NCBI RefSeq assembly: GCF_918797505.1
Contig: NC_092795.1
Location: 56,456,916 to 56,520,915, forward strand
Direction: 5' to 3'
Length of the DNA stretch: 64,000 nt
Origin: Bemisia tabaci
Lineage: Eukaryota; Arthropoda; Insecta; Hemiptera; Aleyrodidae
Positions within the stretch are counted from its first letter, which is position 1; every line of letters starts with the position of its first letter. The translations under genes and the position numbers were made by a program. Under the pieces are notes generated by a model. It was not told where the DNA came from. It did no database searches and saw nothing but the letters and a program-made list of their open reading frames with translations. Shown here in pieces: positions 11,419-23,136 of this stretch.

Positions 11419-12532
11419 AAGTGACTGCCATTTTATTTTACCAAAGATTGCAGGGCTCCCCGAATGAAATCCGATTGAATGAGGTTCCAACGAAAATTCC
11501 GGTTTTTGAAAAGTTCTGGAGAAATTTTCCGAAATACGCCCGGATCTAGTTCCGAGGATCGTTAAACTTAATTAAGACTCCGGTCAAACTGACAAAAAAC
11601 CCCAAAATTCCGGGAAAAGTTCAGATATTCGGAATTAATTCATGAATACCGAAATTCCCTGTGTTTTTCCCTGACGAACGAGACTTTGTAAGTTTTCCGA
11701 ATTTTCTTCTCGGTCACGAAGTTCTCTGTGAACTGGACCCTCGTGCGGAGATTAAGAAAAAATAAAACTGTTTCCATCTTTTTCCTCATAATTTGAGGCC
11801 GAGTCGACAAGAATAAAAAAAGAATAGAACGTTGGAAAAGCAAGAGATAAAGTCCTGGTTTTCAACATCTATTCCCTGATTATCCCGAATACTTTTTGCT
11901 ATCTGCTAATTTCAGAATTTACAGGTCCTGCATGCCCGAAAATCTCCTCTCCTGATGAACAACATAATATGTGAGCGAAAATATTTAAATATCTCAACTG
12001 AGATACGTGAATTTGGATCTCAGCCACACAAAATATGCCTATCTTATCGCGCGAAAACACCCTGAGAAGATTGCTTCCGAACTGGATGGCAAAAAGAGAA
12101 AAACTAATTTTCCTCTGTGATATTTAAGTTATTTTCCCCTCTTGATAATATTCTTTCCATATTTTCCGTGCTTTCCAGAGCTGGAGTCCTTGAATTTCAC
12201 TTGCATAAACGAGGAACGGCTCCGTGCTACGCGTTGTGTTATTACCATTGTGGACAAAAGGCCCCCCTCCCGGGGAGAGGAGGGGACTTTGGGGAGGGTG
12301 AATGGATCTTGAGGATTCAGTGCCGAGCTGAAACTCCGCTACGGATAGTTCAAAGGTCACGTGATGGATGGCTTGCGGCTTCCACCTGTCAGTCCCGCGG
12401 CTCATCTCGTGGCTTGTCCCAACGGTCCACGAAGCAAAGGATTTACGATAAAATGGAAGGCGAGACAGCCTACAGTCCATCCAGACATGGTTGACATTAA
12501 ACGTGAAATTTGGGGGGCTTCATACGGCCTGG
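11419..12532. other. Unassigned DNA
   Basis: A 125-codon plus frame and a 118-codon minus frame overlap at 12117-12494. With no domain and equal length on both strands, neither is supported. A small hairpin GCCCCCCTCCCGGGGAGAGG lies near 12262. Confidence 0.4.
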
Positions 12533-12765
12533 ACAGGGCTGCCACAGAATATCGACAGTAAAATTTCCTGACAAATTCCGGACTTATTTTGGTGAAATTC
12601 CCTGACGATTGAAGATACGCCACATGTTCAATTAGACGTTATTAGGAATAGTTTTCAGACAACATTGTGTTCGAAAAGTCAAACCCATTCCAGACAGCAA
12701 ATACCTAAAGGATTTAACAAATTTTCCCTGACATTTCCCGATTTTCCCTATCTGTGGCAACCCTA
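12533..12765 (+). mobile_element. F5 element
   Basis: It runs from ACAGGGCTGCCACAGAAT to CTGTGGCAACCCT. A second scrap of F5 interior (GTCAAACCCATTCCAGGCAG) follows at 12770-12815, a partial local duplication. Confidence 0.8.
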
Positions 12766-12908
12766 GAAGGTCAAACCCATTCCAGGCAGCAAATGAAGGT
12801 GATTTAACGAACTTTCGCGATAAATCGCATACCCTCTATTTTGTAGAATTTATCACGAAAACCTCGAATTTCCGTACCCCCTCACGGAAAATCCCTACGT
12901 TTTCCGTA

Positions 12909-13398
12909 CTTCCGTGCGAACCTTCCGAAATCCGTGCATTTTCAGGTTATGCGTACTTTTTTGGCATCTGTACGTTCAATTACTGGATCCTTTTCCAGTG
13001 GGCAGGGGTATCTGAAGGGATGACCAACTTGGGGACTGGTGCGAGAGTGGTCGTGTCAGGAAATGCGAGTTTCAAGTGCTGGTCGGCTAGCTGCGTACTA
13101 GAGCCTATGAATACTTTGAAATTGGTGAAAAAGTACTCTTTATTCCCGTTTGTGACACTGTGGAGGCCTAAAATACGGGAACCAATCAGAAATGCGTTCA
13201 CATTGTCTTAACTTTCAGTATGAAGGGACTCCACCTTTGCCGTACTTTCGTGCGAACCTTCCGAAATCCGTGCATTTTCAGGGTATGCGTACTTTTGTGG
13301 CGTATGTACGTTCAATTACTGGATCCCTTTCCGGTGGGCAGGGGTATCTGGAGGGATGACCAACTTGGGGACTGGTGCGATAGTGGTCGTGTCAGGAA
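12909..13398. repeat. Direct repeat of about 157 bp enclosing an F10 relic
   Basis: 12909-13065 and 13242-13398 match closely (TTCCGAAATCCGTGCATTTT, GTACGTTCAATTACTGGATC, GGGATGACCAACTTGGGGAC). Between them, 13115-13225 matches the right half of the F10 element at 34363-34674 (TTTATTCCCGTTTGTGACAC). Confidence 0.85.
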
Positions 13399-13680
13399 GC
13401 TGAGCTGGGCCGAATCGATTTGCTTCCGCGGCGGGGACTGACCGGGGACCCGCATCAATTTGCATTCGCTTAAGTAGTCTGGGGCCGGCTTTAGCCGCCG
13501 CAACCTCTGCTTTGCGGCCAGCTCGCACTTGGGATAATTCATCCTCCAATCTCTCCTCCTCGCCGTAAAAATGAAAACCTGACAAATGCCCCGCGATACG
13601 GGACCCCGTGTTTTGGCCAGAGAACTGCTCCGCTCCTTACTTATGGCGGAATGAGCTCATTCAATCATTTTTATTTCACC

Positions 13681-13960
13681 AGAGTGTCTGCTAGAACAGA
13701 CTGGCCAAAAATCAGTACTTTTACAGTACTTTTCCAGTACATTCCCAAGAAATTCAGTACCTCCTCAACAGAAAAATTCAGTACTTTTTCAATAGCTCCA
13801 TTTGACGAAATTCGGAAAATTTCAAAATTTTGAATCTCTCACTTAAATTTTCCACAAAAATGAAAAAATTCTGGACCTTCTTGTGAAAATTCCGCACTTT
13901 TTCAGTACTTCCGGACCGCCCTAAAAAATTAGTACTTTTTCCGGACTTGTAGACACCCTG
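13681..13960. mobile_element. F4-type element with 'CAGTACTTTT' interior
   Basis: The ends agAGTGTCTgCTAGA and GTAGACACCCTG are complementary in part. The interior is rich in CAGTACTTTT or AGTACTTTTTCCGGAC variants, analogous to the CCTGAT repeats of other F4 members. Confidence 0.6.
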
Positions 13961-13997
13961 TTTCGCGAACTGATCGCGGTGGACGCGCGGGTCGTAA

Positions 13998-14334
13998 GAC
14001 AGTTTGTTGGAGTTTTTAGCCAACGTGTGTTAAAAATTCGGAATAAAGCTGAAAATCTCAATACAGAGGGAAAAAGCTCAGATGAGCACAGTTTTCCTTC
14101 AAAGAAATATGCTGTTTGGTGCAACACTAGTTGCGTCCATCTAGGAAGGCAACTGCAGACGCGTTCCGGCCTTGTCGGGCCAATCCTCAGTGCAGGGCAG
14201 CCTCCTGAATATTTTGCGACCAAGTTCGAGAGGTCGTGAAAACCAGCCCGAAACTTGGGCCAGCGGACGCTGGCGGCGAGCTTTATGCTGAATTTTTAAC
14301 GCACGTTGGCGAAAAATTCCAACGAACTGTCAAA
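13998..14334. mobile_element. Element with long imperfect terminal inverted repeats
   Basis: 13998-14053 (GACAGTTTGTTGGAGTTTTT ... GGAATAAAGCT) is the inverted match of 14278-14334 (AGCTTTATGCTGAATTTTT ... AACGAACTGTC). About 220 bp lie between the arms. No other copy was found in the window. Confidence 0.65.
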
Positions 14335-15395
14335 CAATTTTTATTTATTGAATTTTTCAAAAGCAGAGGATGCACATAGTTTTACAGCCGTATTTTAAAC
14401 TTCGTTAAAGATGCGGAAGAAAAAGGGAACTAAGAATTTTCCTTCTGAACATTATTACGTGAATTGCGTGTAACATGTGCATATTGCGTTTCCAATATTA
14501 ACACTCCATTCCGCTTATACAGTTCCTGAGTTGTCGGTGACTGCATCTTCAGCCCCAATCGAAATCCATTTATTTTTATTTAATCCAGCGCGTATTTAAA
14601 TGTTGAACAATACTCCTTCCCCATCCTTAACAACTAATCCCCGACCTGACAGCACTTCGGATTACTTTGACGCCCCCCCCCCCCCCTCCTTCCGCCGTTT
14701 CCATCGGAAGAGCCTAGATGGAACAACGTTTTGAGTGGTTTTAAACCCTGATGAATCCGTTTGTACGACGGAACCAATCGTAAAAATACGACGAGGGAAA
14801 TTAAATCACTTTTCACTGCGTTCATGAGCGAGTGTTTCAAATCGCCCTGATCGCTCTAATTCACTTGTGGCTTTGGAAGCAGATCATTTACCGAGCTTTA
14901 GAGGAGAGAAGGAAAAAAAAAAACTTGTAATACGTATCTGTCACAAGACTACGTTGAAAGGATTAAAGAGATGGCTGCAAAAAGTCTATTTGTATCCACC
15001 TGGGAGAGGTTCAATAAACATTTATCGGATTTTAACTCTCCTTCATTTCGCTTAGGATTATTCACGCGCTGGTTCAATCAGCTGTACAGAAACAACTGAT
15101 TGAAAAATATAATAAAAGATAAATAGTCTCTCTGCGGAAGGTACAATGATGAGATTTTGCCACTCCAAAAAATAACTTTCACCTACACCCTCTCTGAAGC
15201 TTCCGCTGAAATAGCGCCCCCGCCCTTCCCCAAATTGCTATTCATTCTCATTTCAACTGAAATTATAAGTTTCAAATTTTTTCGAAGGTTAGAAACAAAT
15301 TCCCTGACGTAGCGGTGTACGTTATATTGTCCTAGCCGACTGACCTTACCTTAATTAGCAAAACTGTCGAATGAATAATGCGGCCGATTTTTTTG
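14335..15395. other. Unassigned DNA with a poly-C run
   Basis: A 14-base C run lies at 14673-14686. No supported ORF or repeat. Confidence 0.4.
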
Positions 15396-15639
15396 TCGAA
15401 GATAGGAGGAGCATCGTATGGACTTTCTGGCGTCACCAAATTTCCTTTGATAAAATACGAACTTTCGGGGAGACTTCAGAATATTTATCTCCCGATTATG
15501 CAGAGACTTTGATTCGCAATTGAATCGAAAGTTCCTGAAAATTTCACGGAGACATATCATACCTTCCTCTCAAAACAATATTTTATCGGGGAAAGTTAAC
15601 ATGTGCAGTGAGCACGTTTTTCCCGCAGTACGGCGTAAG
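15396..15639 (+). mobile_element. Diverged F3 element
   Basis: GTCACCAAATTTCCTTTGATAAAAT, the middle TATTTATCTCCCGAT and the end CACGTTTTTCCCGCAGTACG follow the F3 order, but both termini are decayed. The next element abuts it directly. Confidence 0.55.
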
Positions 15640-15915
15640 CAGGGTGTCTAGCATTTTTTAATTTTGAAAAATCCTGATATTTTCCTGATATTGTATAAAA
15701 AATTCCTGAATTTTTCATTTTGAAAATTCCTGATTTTTCTCAACTCCTGGCACGGTAGGCAAAAAGCAGTACGACTTACTCCGCTGAGGCGATTCACGTA
15801 AGAACAAATACTGATAAAACATCCGATTTTTCCGATTTTCCTGATTTTTTCCTGATCGTCCAAAATGCCTGATATTTTCCGATTTTTCCGGTTTTTCCTG
15901 ATGCTAGACACCCTG
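15640..15915. mobile_element. F4 element
   Basis: It runs from CAGGGTGTCTAGCA to its complement TGCTAGACACCCTG. The interior carries CCTGATTTTTC-type motifs. TAAG lies on both sides within a base of the ends. Confidence 0.85.
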
Positions 15916-16515
15916 CTAAGGATGGCGATTGTTTAATATATTAGGATACAAAAAAATTTCCGGTAAAAATCGATTTTCACGGAAAATCAAATCGAATCCC
16001 CGAAATCGATTTTTATCGAAAATCAAATTCATTACCTAATTCGAGAAAATCTCCATTCCTACAGCAGTTTGGATCGTCCATCAAAAAATTACTTCGGACG
16101 GCAATCTCACAGAGACTCATCAAGTCTCGCGAGAGGAAAGAAAAACTCATTATTTTGAGCATCTAGATAAGCTTCCGCGCGATGACAAGGTGACATTATC
16201 TTCGAAGGATCAAGTCGAGAAACTTTCACTCTCAAGGTATCATCATTTATTTAAACTTCTCCGGCACTGTTACTCCTCTTACGTCTCGAGGGATAGACTT
16301 GGCTGATTACTTGAAGCTAGAACTGATGGATTTAAGTCAAAATAATTTGCGAAGTTGTCACTTCCTCTTCCATCTCCGAGGCAAGTAAACGTCGGAAACA
16401 CACATTCCTTCGATCGCACACAACAAAATAGAAACATTTCATTCGTTCTGTGTACATCAAAGGGGTTGAAATATTACTCCTCCTCTGCGGATTTTCTCGC
16501 TGAATCCTCTTTATC
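15916..16515. other. Unassigned DNA
   Basis: A short local duplication of AAATCGATTTT-like sequence lies at 15960-16025. No gene. Confidence 0.4.
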
Positions 16516-16675
16516 CAGTGGCGTGGCGTACTTTGCGATACATCGATTGAACTGTCATTTAAACTAATGGAAAATGATCGATACAGAGTGTTCGCAACGA
16601 ACACCGTAATAATCGATTCTTTACCATAGCTTCAATGTGGAGATGTCGATAATTGATCATGCACGCCTCGCCACT
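16516..16675 (+). mobile_element. F6 MITE, copy 3
   Basis: CAGTGGCGTGGCGTAC starts it and CACGCCTCGCCACT ends it, with the last base lost. The central GTGTTCGCAACGAACACC is retained. Confidence 0.85.
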
Positions 16676-17029
16676 TTTTTTCATCAACTTATCATGGAAT
16701 TTTCCTTTGTATTTATGATTCACATTCAGCACATAAACCTAGAATTTTATCACTGCATCTGAATTCTTTTACTTTTTCTGAAAAAGTGGATTGGTAAAGA
16801 AACTAGGAAAAAATGTTACAGAATCCAGATAGTGAATTTTCATGAAAAATTTAAATGTATACGCTACTTGAACTAATATCAATTATACTTTTTGTATGAG
16901 TAGCTGGCCTTCCTGCAATAAACTAAAACCTCTACATATGCCAGATTTGAAACAAAGTATACAATACGTAGAGACTACTTAATATTAGGTTCTGTCTTGA
17001 TATTGCATGATATTCATTTTTTACAGTTT
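16676..17029. other. Unassigned AT-rich DNA
   Basis: No feature seen. Confidence 0.4.
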
Positions 17030-17297
17030 CCATAGTTTTTTCATTTTCTGATTCTTCGACTTTCCCTGACTTTTGCTTTCCTCTGACTCTTTCGAATGCC
17101 CTAAAATTCGAGTAAAACTACCACTTATATTATTTTCTTTTAACCACACTGACTTCTAGAAAACGCTGTTCGTAGAGTTCCCCGCGTTTCTCCATATACA
17201 TCCCTTACTTTTCCAGGTCACAATGAATTCCCTGACTTTTCCAGGTCGCCGTCAATTCCCCGATTTTACAGGTTTTCCAGACCGTTGAAAACCCTGT
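17030..17297. mobile_element. Relic of a 'CCCTGACTTTTCCAGG' element
   Basis: Three repeats of the CCCTGACTTTTCCAGGTC type at 17205-17290 are followed by GTTGAAAACCCTG. This resembles F4/F5 interiors but has no clear left end. Confidence 0.5.
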
Positions 17298-18069
17298 TTT
17301 AGCACTAGAATTGACATTCCTGCTAGATATCCACATTTTCATTAGCTTCGTGTCTTGGTATGAACATTACAAGGTGTGGAGCCAAACGTGTAAAATCAGT
17401 GACACATGAAAAACATTACACTCATGCAGTATGTAAATACAAATGGTTAATATGTTTCTTTAGAGCCGGAACGTGTTCACTTTCAGGTAAGCCTTCGGGT
17501 ATGTAATATTTACTGCGTCAAGGGACTTGTCTACAAATGAATATCCTCGGTTGTAAAAATCATAAAAACGCAATTTGAACATTTTTCTTGAAAGCAGCAC
17601 CGCAGGAAAGCTTGAAGTAAAGAAGAGAAGAAGGAAGAAAAAAATAAGGCTACGCGCGGGCGATAGCTTCCTGGAGATTAGGCACGAATTTTCCTCGGAA
17701 AACTGCGGAGTTGCGACTGGAGCTACGGCTGAAAAGCGGGAGGGACGCGGACGAGTTTATAAATAAATTTCGAATGTTTGAATGGCGGATTTAATTTAAA
17801 AGCGGAGAAAGAAGGGGCTAGGTAGGAGGGGATAAACACTTGAGGAGGCCCAGGACTCCCGCCCGTGTTTCGAGGGGTCCTCTCAAACGTAGACCGGCAT
17901 ACTCGTGTTTTTCGCTCCGGTATAATCGAGCTTTATCCTACTCGTCCGAGATAAAAAGGACCTTCAATTAATATCAAATGAAACGTCCAATTAATACAGA
18001 AAATATTTTACAAGAGCATCGGCCTTTGATAGATATGGTCGGCGGATGACGTCATCTACATTGTTAGTA
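17298..18069. other. Unassigned DNA
   Basis: No supported gene. A Lys-rich 63-codon plus frame at 17575-17766 is low-complexity. Confidence 0.4.
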
Positions 18070-18117
18070 ATACTATGGTTTCTTCTCGGAAACAAGATAC
18101 CCTCTTTTTGCCTCTTG

Positions 18118-18683
18118 GCGACAGGTGGAAGCTTTTACTTTCGGGGACTCAACACTTCCTTACGGACAATTATAAGGGAGCAGCAGTCATCACTCTTTTT
18201 CCGGCTGTTGACCTACCTACATGGTACCTGTGGCCTGTGTGTTCTGTGGTGTGGACCTGTGGAATGTGGATGATGAGCTTTGGGTGACGTCATGAGCCAA
18301 ACAAGTCTCCCAAACTTCGGCCTGTTCAAAACGAAACTGCCGACACGTTGTTATACATCAACCTCGTAGGTAAGTCAACAGTTAATGTTGATGTCCCGAG
18401 AGGAAAAGCTTCCACCATGGCCAAGACACTAGTGGAGGGTCTGTTGTGCCTTGCTGCAATCACACGCTGAATGTGGGAGCTGAATGTGGCTTGAATGTGG
18501 AGGTCATCGGCCCAATTCTTCGCAACGATTCTCAGCAACCATCGGACTAATGTTGGATTTGTCTGAATAATTCGAGTAGATTTGATACACATCTGGATAA
18601 AAATAACTCGAATTTGCTAAACAGCCGTTGGGCGATGACTGTTGACTTCCACATTCAGCTGCTAAATTCAGCGTGTGATTGCG
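18118..18683. repeat. Complex inverted repeats (foldback region)
   Basis: CAGGTGGAAGCTTTTACTTT (18121-18140) pairs with AGGAAAAGCTTCCACC (18400-18415). CAATCACACGCTGAATGTGG (18457-18476) pairs with the inverted CAGCGTGTGATTG region at 18670-18682. The nested arms suggest a decayed foldback element. Confidence 0.55.
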
Positions 18684-18690
18684 GCATCTG

Positions 18691-19120
18691 GTAACAGGCC
18701 AGCCACTCTGCAATCTGGAGTCTTTCTATCGTTATGTCTTTGCCTCCGAACTGGACAGCTCTGTTGCAATGTTCCTGCTGCAATTCCCTCGGCGTGTGGC
18801 AACGGAGGCGATGAGCATGGAGCGGAACGGCGCTGCCGCCGATGGACGGTGAGTGACGACGCCGATGGACGGTGACGACGCGACAGCCGGCGACGCGCTC
18901 CACAATTTGCTCCATTTCTGCACCAGTCCATCGCGTCCGACTCAACGTCGACACCGCCCGGGCTGCTCCAGGCACGGGGCAAAAACAATCCGGGTCTTCG
19001 TCCTCCGTCCCGTTGTCTCATCTCAATTTATCGCTAGACTCCACTCGCGGCTCGATTCTTTTTTACCCCCGTTTTCAATCGCATCGCTGCAGCGAATCCG
19101 CCGGCCGCGCAGACGCCGCG
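18691..19120. other. GC-rich unassigned DNA
   Basis: Several 60-117 codon frames overlap on both strands. A 20-bp-class direct repeat (CGCCGATGGACGGTGA) occurs at about 18836 and 18860. No protein family is recognisable. Confidence 0.4.
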
Positions 19121-19589
19121 CCGCACGGTGGATCCAGTCAATCAGAGCGGTCGGACAAAAAATGTTTAGCTAAAACTGCAAATTTTGATTTTTAATTCGT
19201 TACAATTTAGATCACTGGAAAAAAAACACATAGGATCTAAAGTCGAGACTCTTAAAAACATCGACAAGAAAAAATACTCTTGATTCAATCAGATTTAAGC
19301 TTCAATCAAGAACCAAGCCTCTTAATTTGAGCGGATTGCCTTTTGATATAAACGTAAATCTGCTTGAATCAAGAGGCATTTTTCTTGTCAATGTCTTCAA
19401 GAGTCTGGACTCTAGATCCAATGTGCTTTTTTTTCCAGTGATTTTAAGGGGTGCTCCCAATAGAAAATTTCACGAAGAAACCGATGAAACCACTTTTAGA
19501 ACCTCAAAATAGGGTATAAACGGAGTTACAAGCTTTCACAGTTTCTAAATTTTGCCTGACCCCTACCACTGACTCGATCCACTATGCGC
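19121..19589 (+). mobile_element. F8 element with nested F7, copy 2
   Basis: The F8 ends (CCGCACGGTGGATCCAGTCA and ACTCGATCCACTATGCG) enclose F7 at 19213-19440. F8 sequence reads CAATTTAG-AT before and AT-TTTAAGGGGTGC after. Confidence 0.85.
19213..19440. mobile_element. F7 hairpin MITE, copy 2
   Basis: CACTGGAAAAAAAACACATA and TTTTTTTTCCAGTG ends, with a 2-bp duplication AT/AT. The core orientation is opposite to that of copy 1. Confidence 0.9.
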
Positions 19590-21150
19590 CGCCGCGCTGT
19601 CGTGACAGTCCTCATTCCGCACCATTGGTCCTGTCGCAACGGTGGATCCAAGTTCCGGAACCCGAAAGTGATCCGGCGTTTCAAAAGTTCCGGGTATTTT
19701 CTCAAAGGAGCCCAAGTTCGGAATTTTCCGGAACAACTTGTAACAACAATAAATAAATCTGGATAATTTGAGTTAATAGGCTGCCTAACCATCCGGGATC
19801 CGAGAGTTCCATAAACTGATCAAACCTAACTGGCAAAATTACCGAATTTCCACACTCTCTATCTGGGTACTCTATGATGCTCATGCCCCGATCGTAACGG
19901 TGGCTTCGAGTTTCGGAAGCCCAAAACGGTCGAACAATAAAAATAAAGGCCCAACATTCAGGAACTTCCAGGATTCGAGGGGAAACCAAAGTTTCGGGAA
20001 TTCCGAAAGTTCCGAATTGCTCCGTGGATTCCAAGAGTTCCGGAATTTTCCTTATACCTACTCATAAACATCCGGAATGTTTCGAGCATCTCATAAGGGT
20101 CAATTATGAATATTTCGAAGATTTTAAAGAAATTTCCAAGTAATGCGGCTGAAAATTCGTCTGGGAACAGTGATTACTCAATTTTACTAGCTCGAGTAAC
20201 TGCGTAAATGTCAGTAGCGTACGGATGACTTATTTGAAAGCTCCACTTCAGGTTGCCTATGGTTCTCCAACTCTTTTTGCACAAACGATTCAATCGCCAG
20301 TTTCATCGCTGAATAAATAGGTTCGAGTAGATATCTGATTATTTTTTCCGAGAGTCTTTTCATTTGTGAGATCAGAGGAGGGAAAAGGATAATTGATTAA
20401 TTTAATGAGCCCGGAATGCCTGACACGGCTGGTAGGTCGTGCAGAAGCGATGTAGCCGAAGAAACGAACCCCTCTCCTCCCACAGCTTCCGAGTCCACAA
20501 GTTTTCCAGTTATAGAGCCGATCGGAAAATCAAGGCTGATCTAATTTAGCCCCTCGAGCAAGTCGCAGGCCTTGCCACGTCGTGGTTTATCTCACCAGGA
20601 TGGTTTGGAATTGGGGGTTTCCCTCGCCAAGTCTGGCAACCTGTCCCGTTCACCGGTCCAAGTGCCCAAGTGGTCCTTTGATCTCCGTTCAGAGCCCGGG
20701 AGGAGCAAAGCACTCCCTCCGCGGGGACTCAATTACGCTGAAATATTTTTAGCCTTTTTCCCGGATTCACCGGTACGGAAATTTCAGCGCGGGAGAGGAG
20801 CGCTGAGCAAGTGAAAATCGCGGTCTTTGTACCGTTGAAAATCGGCGTGGGAAGAATCGAGTGACGGGTGGAGGGTTGGGGTTGGGGTTTACGACGTTTG
20901 CCGATCAAATGACTCGAATTGCCCGTTGAACGCTCGAATTTTACGAAGATCGCTCCGGCAAACTGATCCATGGCTCTGTTGCCGAGTAAGGAAACATCCT
21001 ATTATTTGTTCCTATTTTCATGCGAATGGGTTAGTTGCGTTTTTTTCTCACAGAACCCTGTTTTAGTAGTTGATATTCTCTGAGAAAATAAAAGTAACAG
21101 CTTTTCTTTGTCCGACCGCAATTTTTTACGATCGTAATTTATTTTCTTTG
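19590..21150. other. Unassigned DNA
   Basis: Repeated GTTCCGG/AAGTTCCG-like motifs occur at 19640-20050, without a clear unit. Short frames on both strands are not supported. Confidence 0.4.
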
Positions 21151-21567
21151 TGCTGTTGATAAAATTAAGTGGAATTTTCAAACAGATTAAACCAACATCT
21201 CCTTTGTGCAAAAATAAAATGGCGGTGGAAATTTTTAAACGTCGCATAGTGCTTGTGATACTTAGGCTGGAAGGTGACGACCTCAGGATTCCTCTGCTTC
21301 GGTCTCATAAAGCAGCTACTTTAAAATTTCCTCTACTTCTATAGTGGCGACACTTACAAGCAGCCCAGAGCGGCAGGAGCATTGCGAGTTCACAGCTTCA
21401 CGCCTCGCGCCATCGCGCCTTCAAATTTGCAGATGCAACACGGACATCCATCAAGTACGAATAGTTGTATCCCTGCGCCGTCAACAACGCCCGACCGTTC
21501 CCTGGCTCTATTTCTACAGGGTGTACCAACTAAGTGGCGACAAGTACTGAGGGGTTGTTCTATGGCC
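21151..21567 (+). repeat. F11 interspersed repeat, copy 1
   Basis: About 415 bp, from CTGTTGATAAAAT through AAAATGGCGGTGGAAAT and CATCCATCAAGTACGAATAG to GAGGGGTTGTTCTATGGC. It matches the minus strand of 43106-43523. ORFs on both strands across it are not recognisable proteins. Confidence 0.85.
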
Positions 21568-21842
21568 GTCGCAGAGGCTTCTTCTAAGGGGAGGTTATGC
21601 GTTTTACAGAGGACAAAAATGGGACCACCGGGGTTTGAGGGAAGCCTCACAAAGCAAGATAGAGTTAAATAAAAAATTTCTGCATTTCTGAGGAGTTTCA
21701 TCAATGTATTAAGCACTAGAAGGTAAAATTAACAGATTAAAAATTAGCGTCATATTCCGAGAATATTTCTCGACCGCACTACGTCCCAAAACTTTCTGGA
21801 TTTGCGACGAGCGATTCCGGTTCGTTGGAACGGATTAATCAA

Positions 21843-22061
21843 TAAATTGAAGATGTAATGAATGGTTAAGAAGGCACATTAAAGATAGTTTTCAAGCAAA
21901 ATTTCTTGTTCAAAATCTCAAACCCATTCTAGAAAGCAAATGGAGGTGATTTAACAAATTTTCCCTGACACTTTCGTCATTTACCCGAACATTTCCCGGT
22001 TTTCCCTGACTTTTTAAAATTCCCTCACAGATCCCGGTTTTCCCTGACTGTGGCAACCCTG
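21843..22061 (+). mobile_element. F5 element lacking its left end
   Basis: It carries the F5 interior (TTGAAGATGTAATGAATGG, AGTTTTCAAGCAAAATTTC) and right end (CTGACTGTGGCAACCCTG). The left terminus is missing. Confidence 0.8.
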
Positions 22062-22266
22062 CTCAAAACATACGGGATTTGCGATGAGCGAAATCGGTTC
22101 GTTCGAACGGATTTGTTTGAAAATTTAAACTCCCTGAAATTGCGGCCGGTGCATTTTCCGGCGCAACGAGACCGGACTCACAGACCGGCGACCACCGACC
22201 GCGTGTGACTCATTAGAGCGCGGCTCATATCATGCAGAGACAATCGCGGAGCGGGTTGACATCCGC

Positions 22267-22520
22267 ACTGCCGTGCTATCGGAAGAACGCCGTATACGCC
22301 ATCCGGCGTTGCAAAATTTCTTTCGACAAATCATGAACTTTCAGGAAAATTTGAGGATATTTCTCTTCGGATTTTTCAGAAGATTTAGTTCGTAATTTGA
22401 TGTAAAAAGTCTGAAAATTCCAATGAAAAATATTCAAGACTTTCTTCAAAAATTAATATATTCTGAGAGGAAATTTGGCAACTCTTGAATGTTCATACGG
22501 CGTTTTTCCTCGGCAGCGCA
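22267..22520 (+). mobile_element. F3 element
   Basis: ACTGCCGTGCTATCGGAAGA starts it, and CATACGGCGTTTTTCCTCGG then CAGCGCAG ends it. Confidence 0.85.
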
Positions 22521-22681
22521 GTTGTTCTCCCGTTCAATCCGAATCGGAAATCGCCTCGCGTGCCCCAGTTCTCCTCGCTCGTTCTTCGAGCCTATGATCT
22601 CATGGCAACCACGAGAGCGTCATGCTCGCGACAATCCTGCACCGATAAAACTCCTCGAGCACTCAAGTTGCAGGGCACCAA

Positions 22682-22810
22682 CAGTGGCGTGGCGTGTTCT
22701 ATGATATATCGATTGATCTGCCATCTAAACCTATGGAAAAGGATCGATAAAAAGGGTGTTCGCAGCGAACACCTTACAAATCGATTCTTCAGCGTAGCTT
22801 CTAATGGGCA
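22682..22810 (+). mobile_element. F6 MITE, 3' truncated
   Basis: CAGTGGCGTGGCGTGTTC starts it and GGTGTTCGCAGCGAACACC is intact at 22757-22775. The right arm decays after TCGATTCTTCAGCGTAG, and no right terminus was found. Confidence 0.8.
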
Positions 22811-22917
22811 AAATTTTCGCCAGAAAAAGAGGGGTATACTTGAAAAAAATGTCAAATAATGCCCTCCAGCTGATCCAAATTAACAAAAATTGCCCGCAAA
22901 AAAGATACACTGGAAAA

Positions 22918-23136
22918 AACCACATTGGATCTAGAGTCCAGACCCTTAAAAACATCGACAAGGAAAGATACTCTTGATTTAATCAGATTTAAGCTTAAAT
23001 CAAGAACCAAGCCTCTTAATTTGAGCGGATTTCCTTTCGATTTAAGCTTAAATCTGATTGAATCAAGAGTCCTTTTTCTGGTCAATGTTTTCAAGAGTCT
23101 GGACTCTAGATCCAATGTGTTTTTTTTTTTCCTGTG
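22918..23136. mobile_element. F7 hairpin MITE, copy 3
   Basis: CACTGGAAAAAACCACATTG to TTTTTTTTTTCCTGTG, flanked by TA/TA. Confidence 0.9.

Noticed and set aside
21390..21716. 96- and 108-codon ORFs over the F11 repeat
   Set aside because: They lie on opposite strands of a dispersed repeat. The second copy (43106-43523) breaks the frames differently, so there is no sign of selection on protein.
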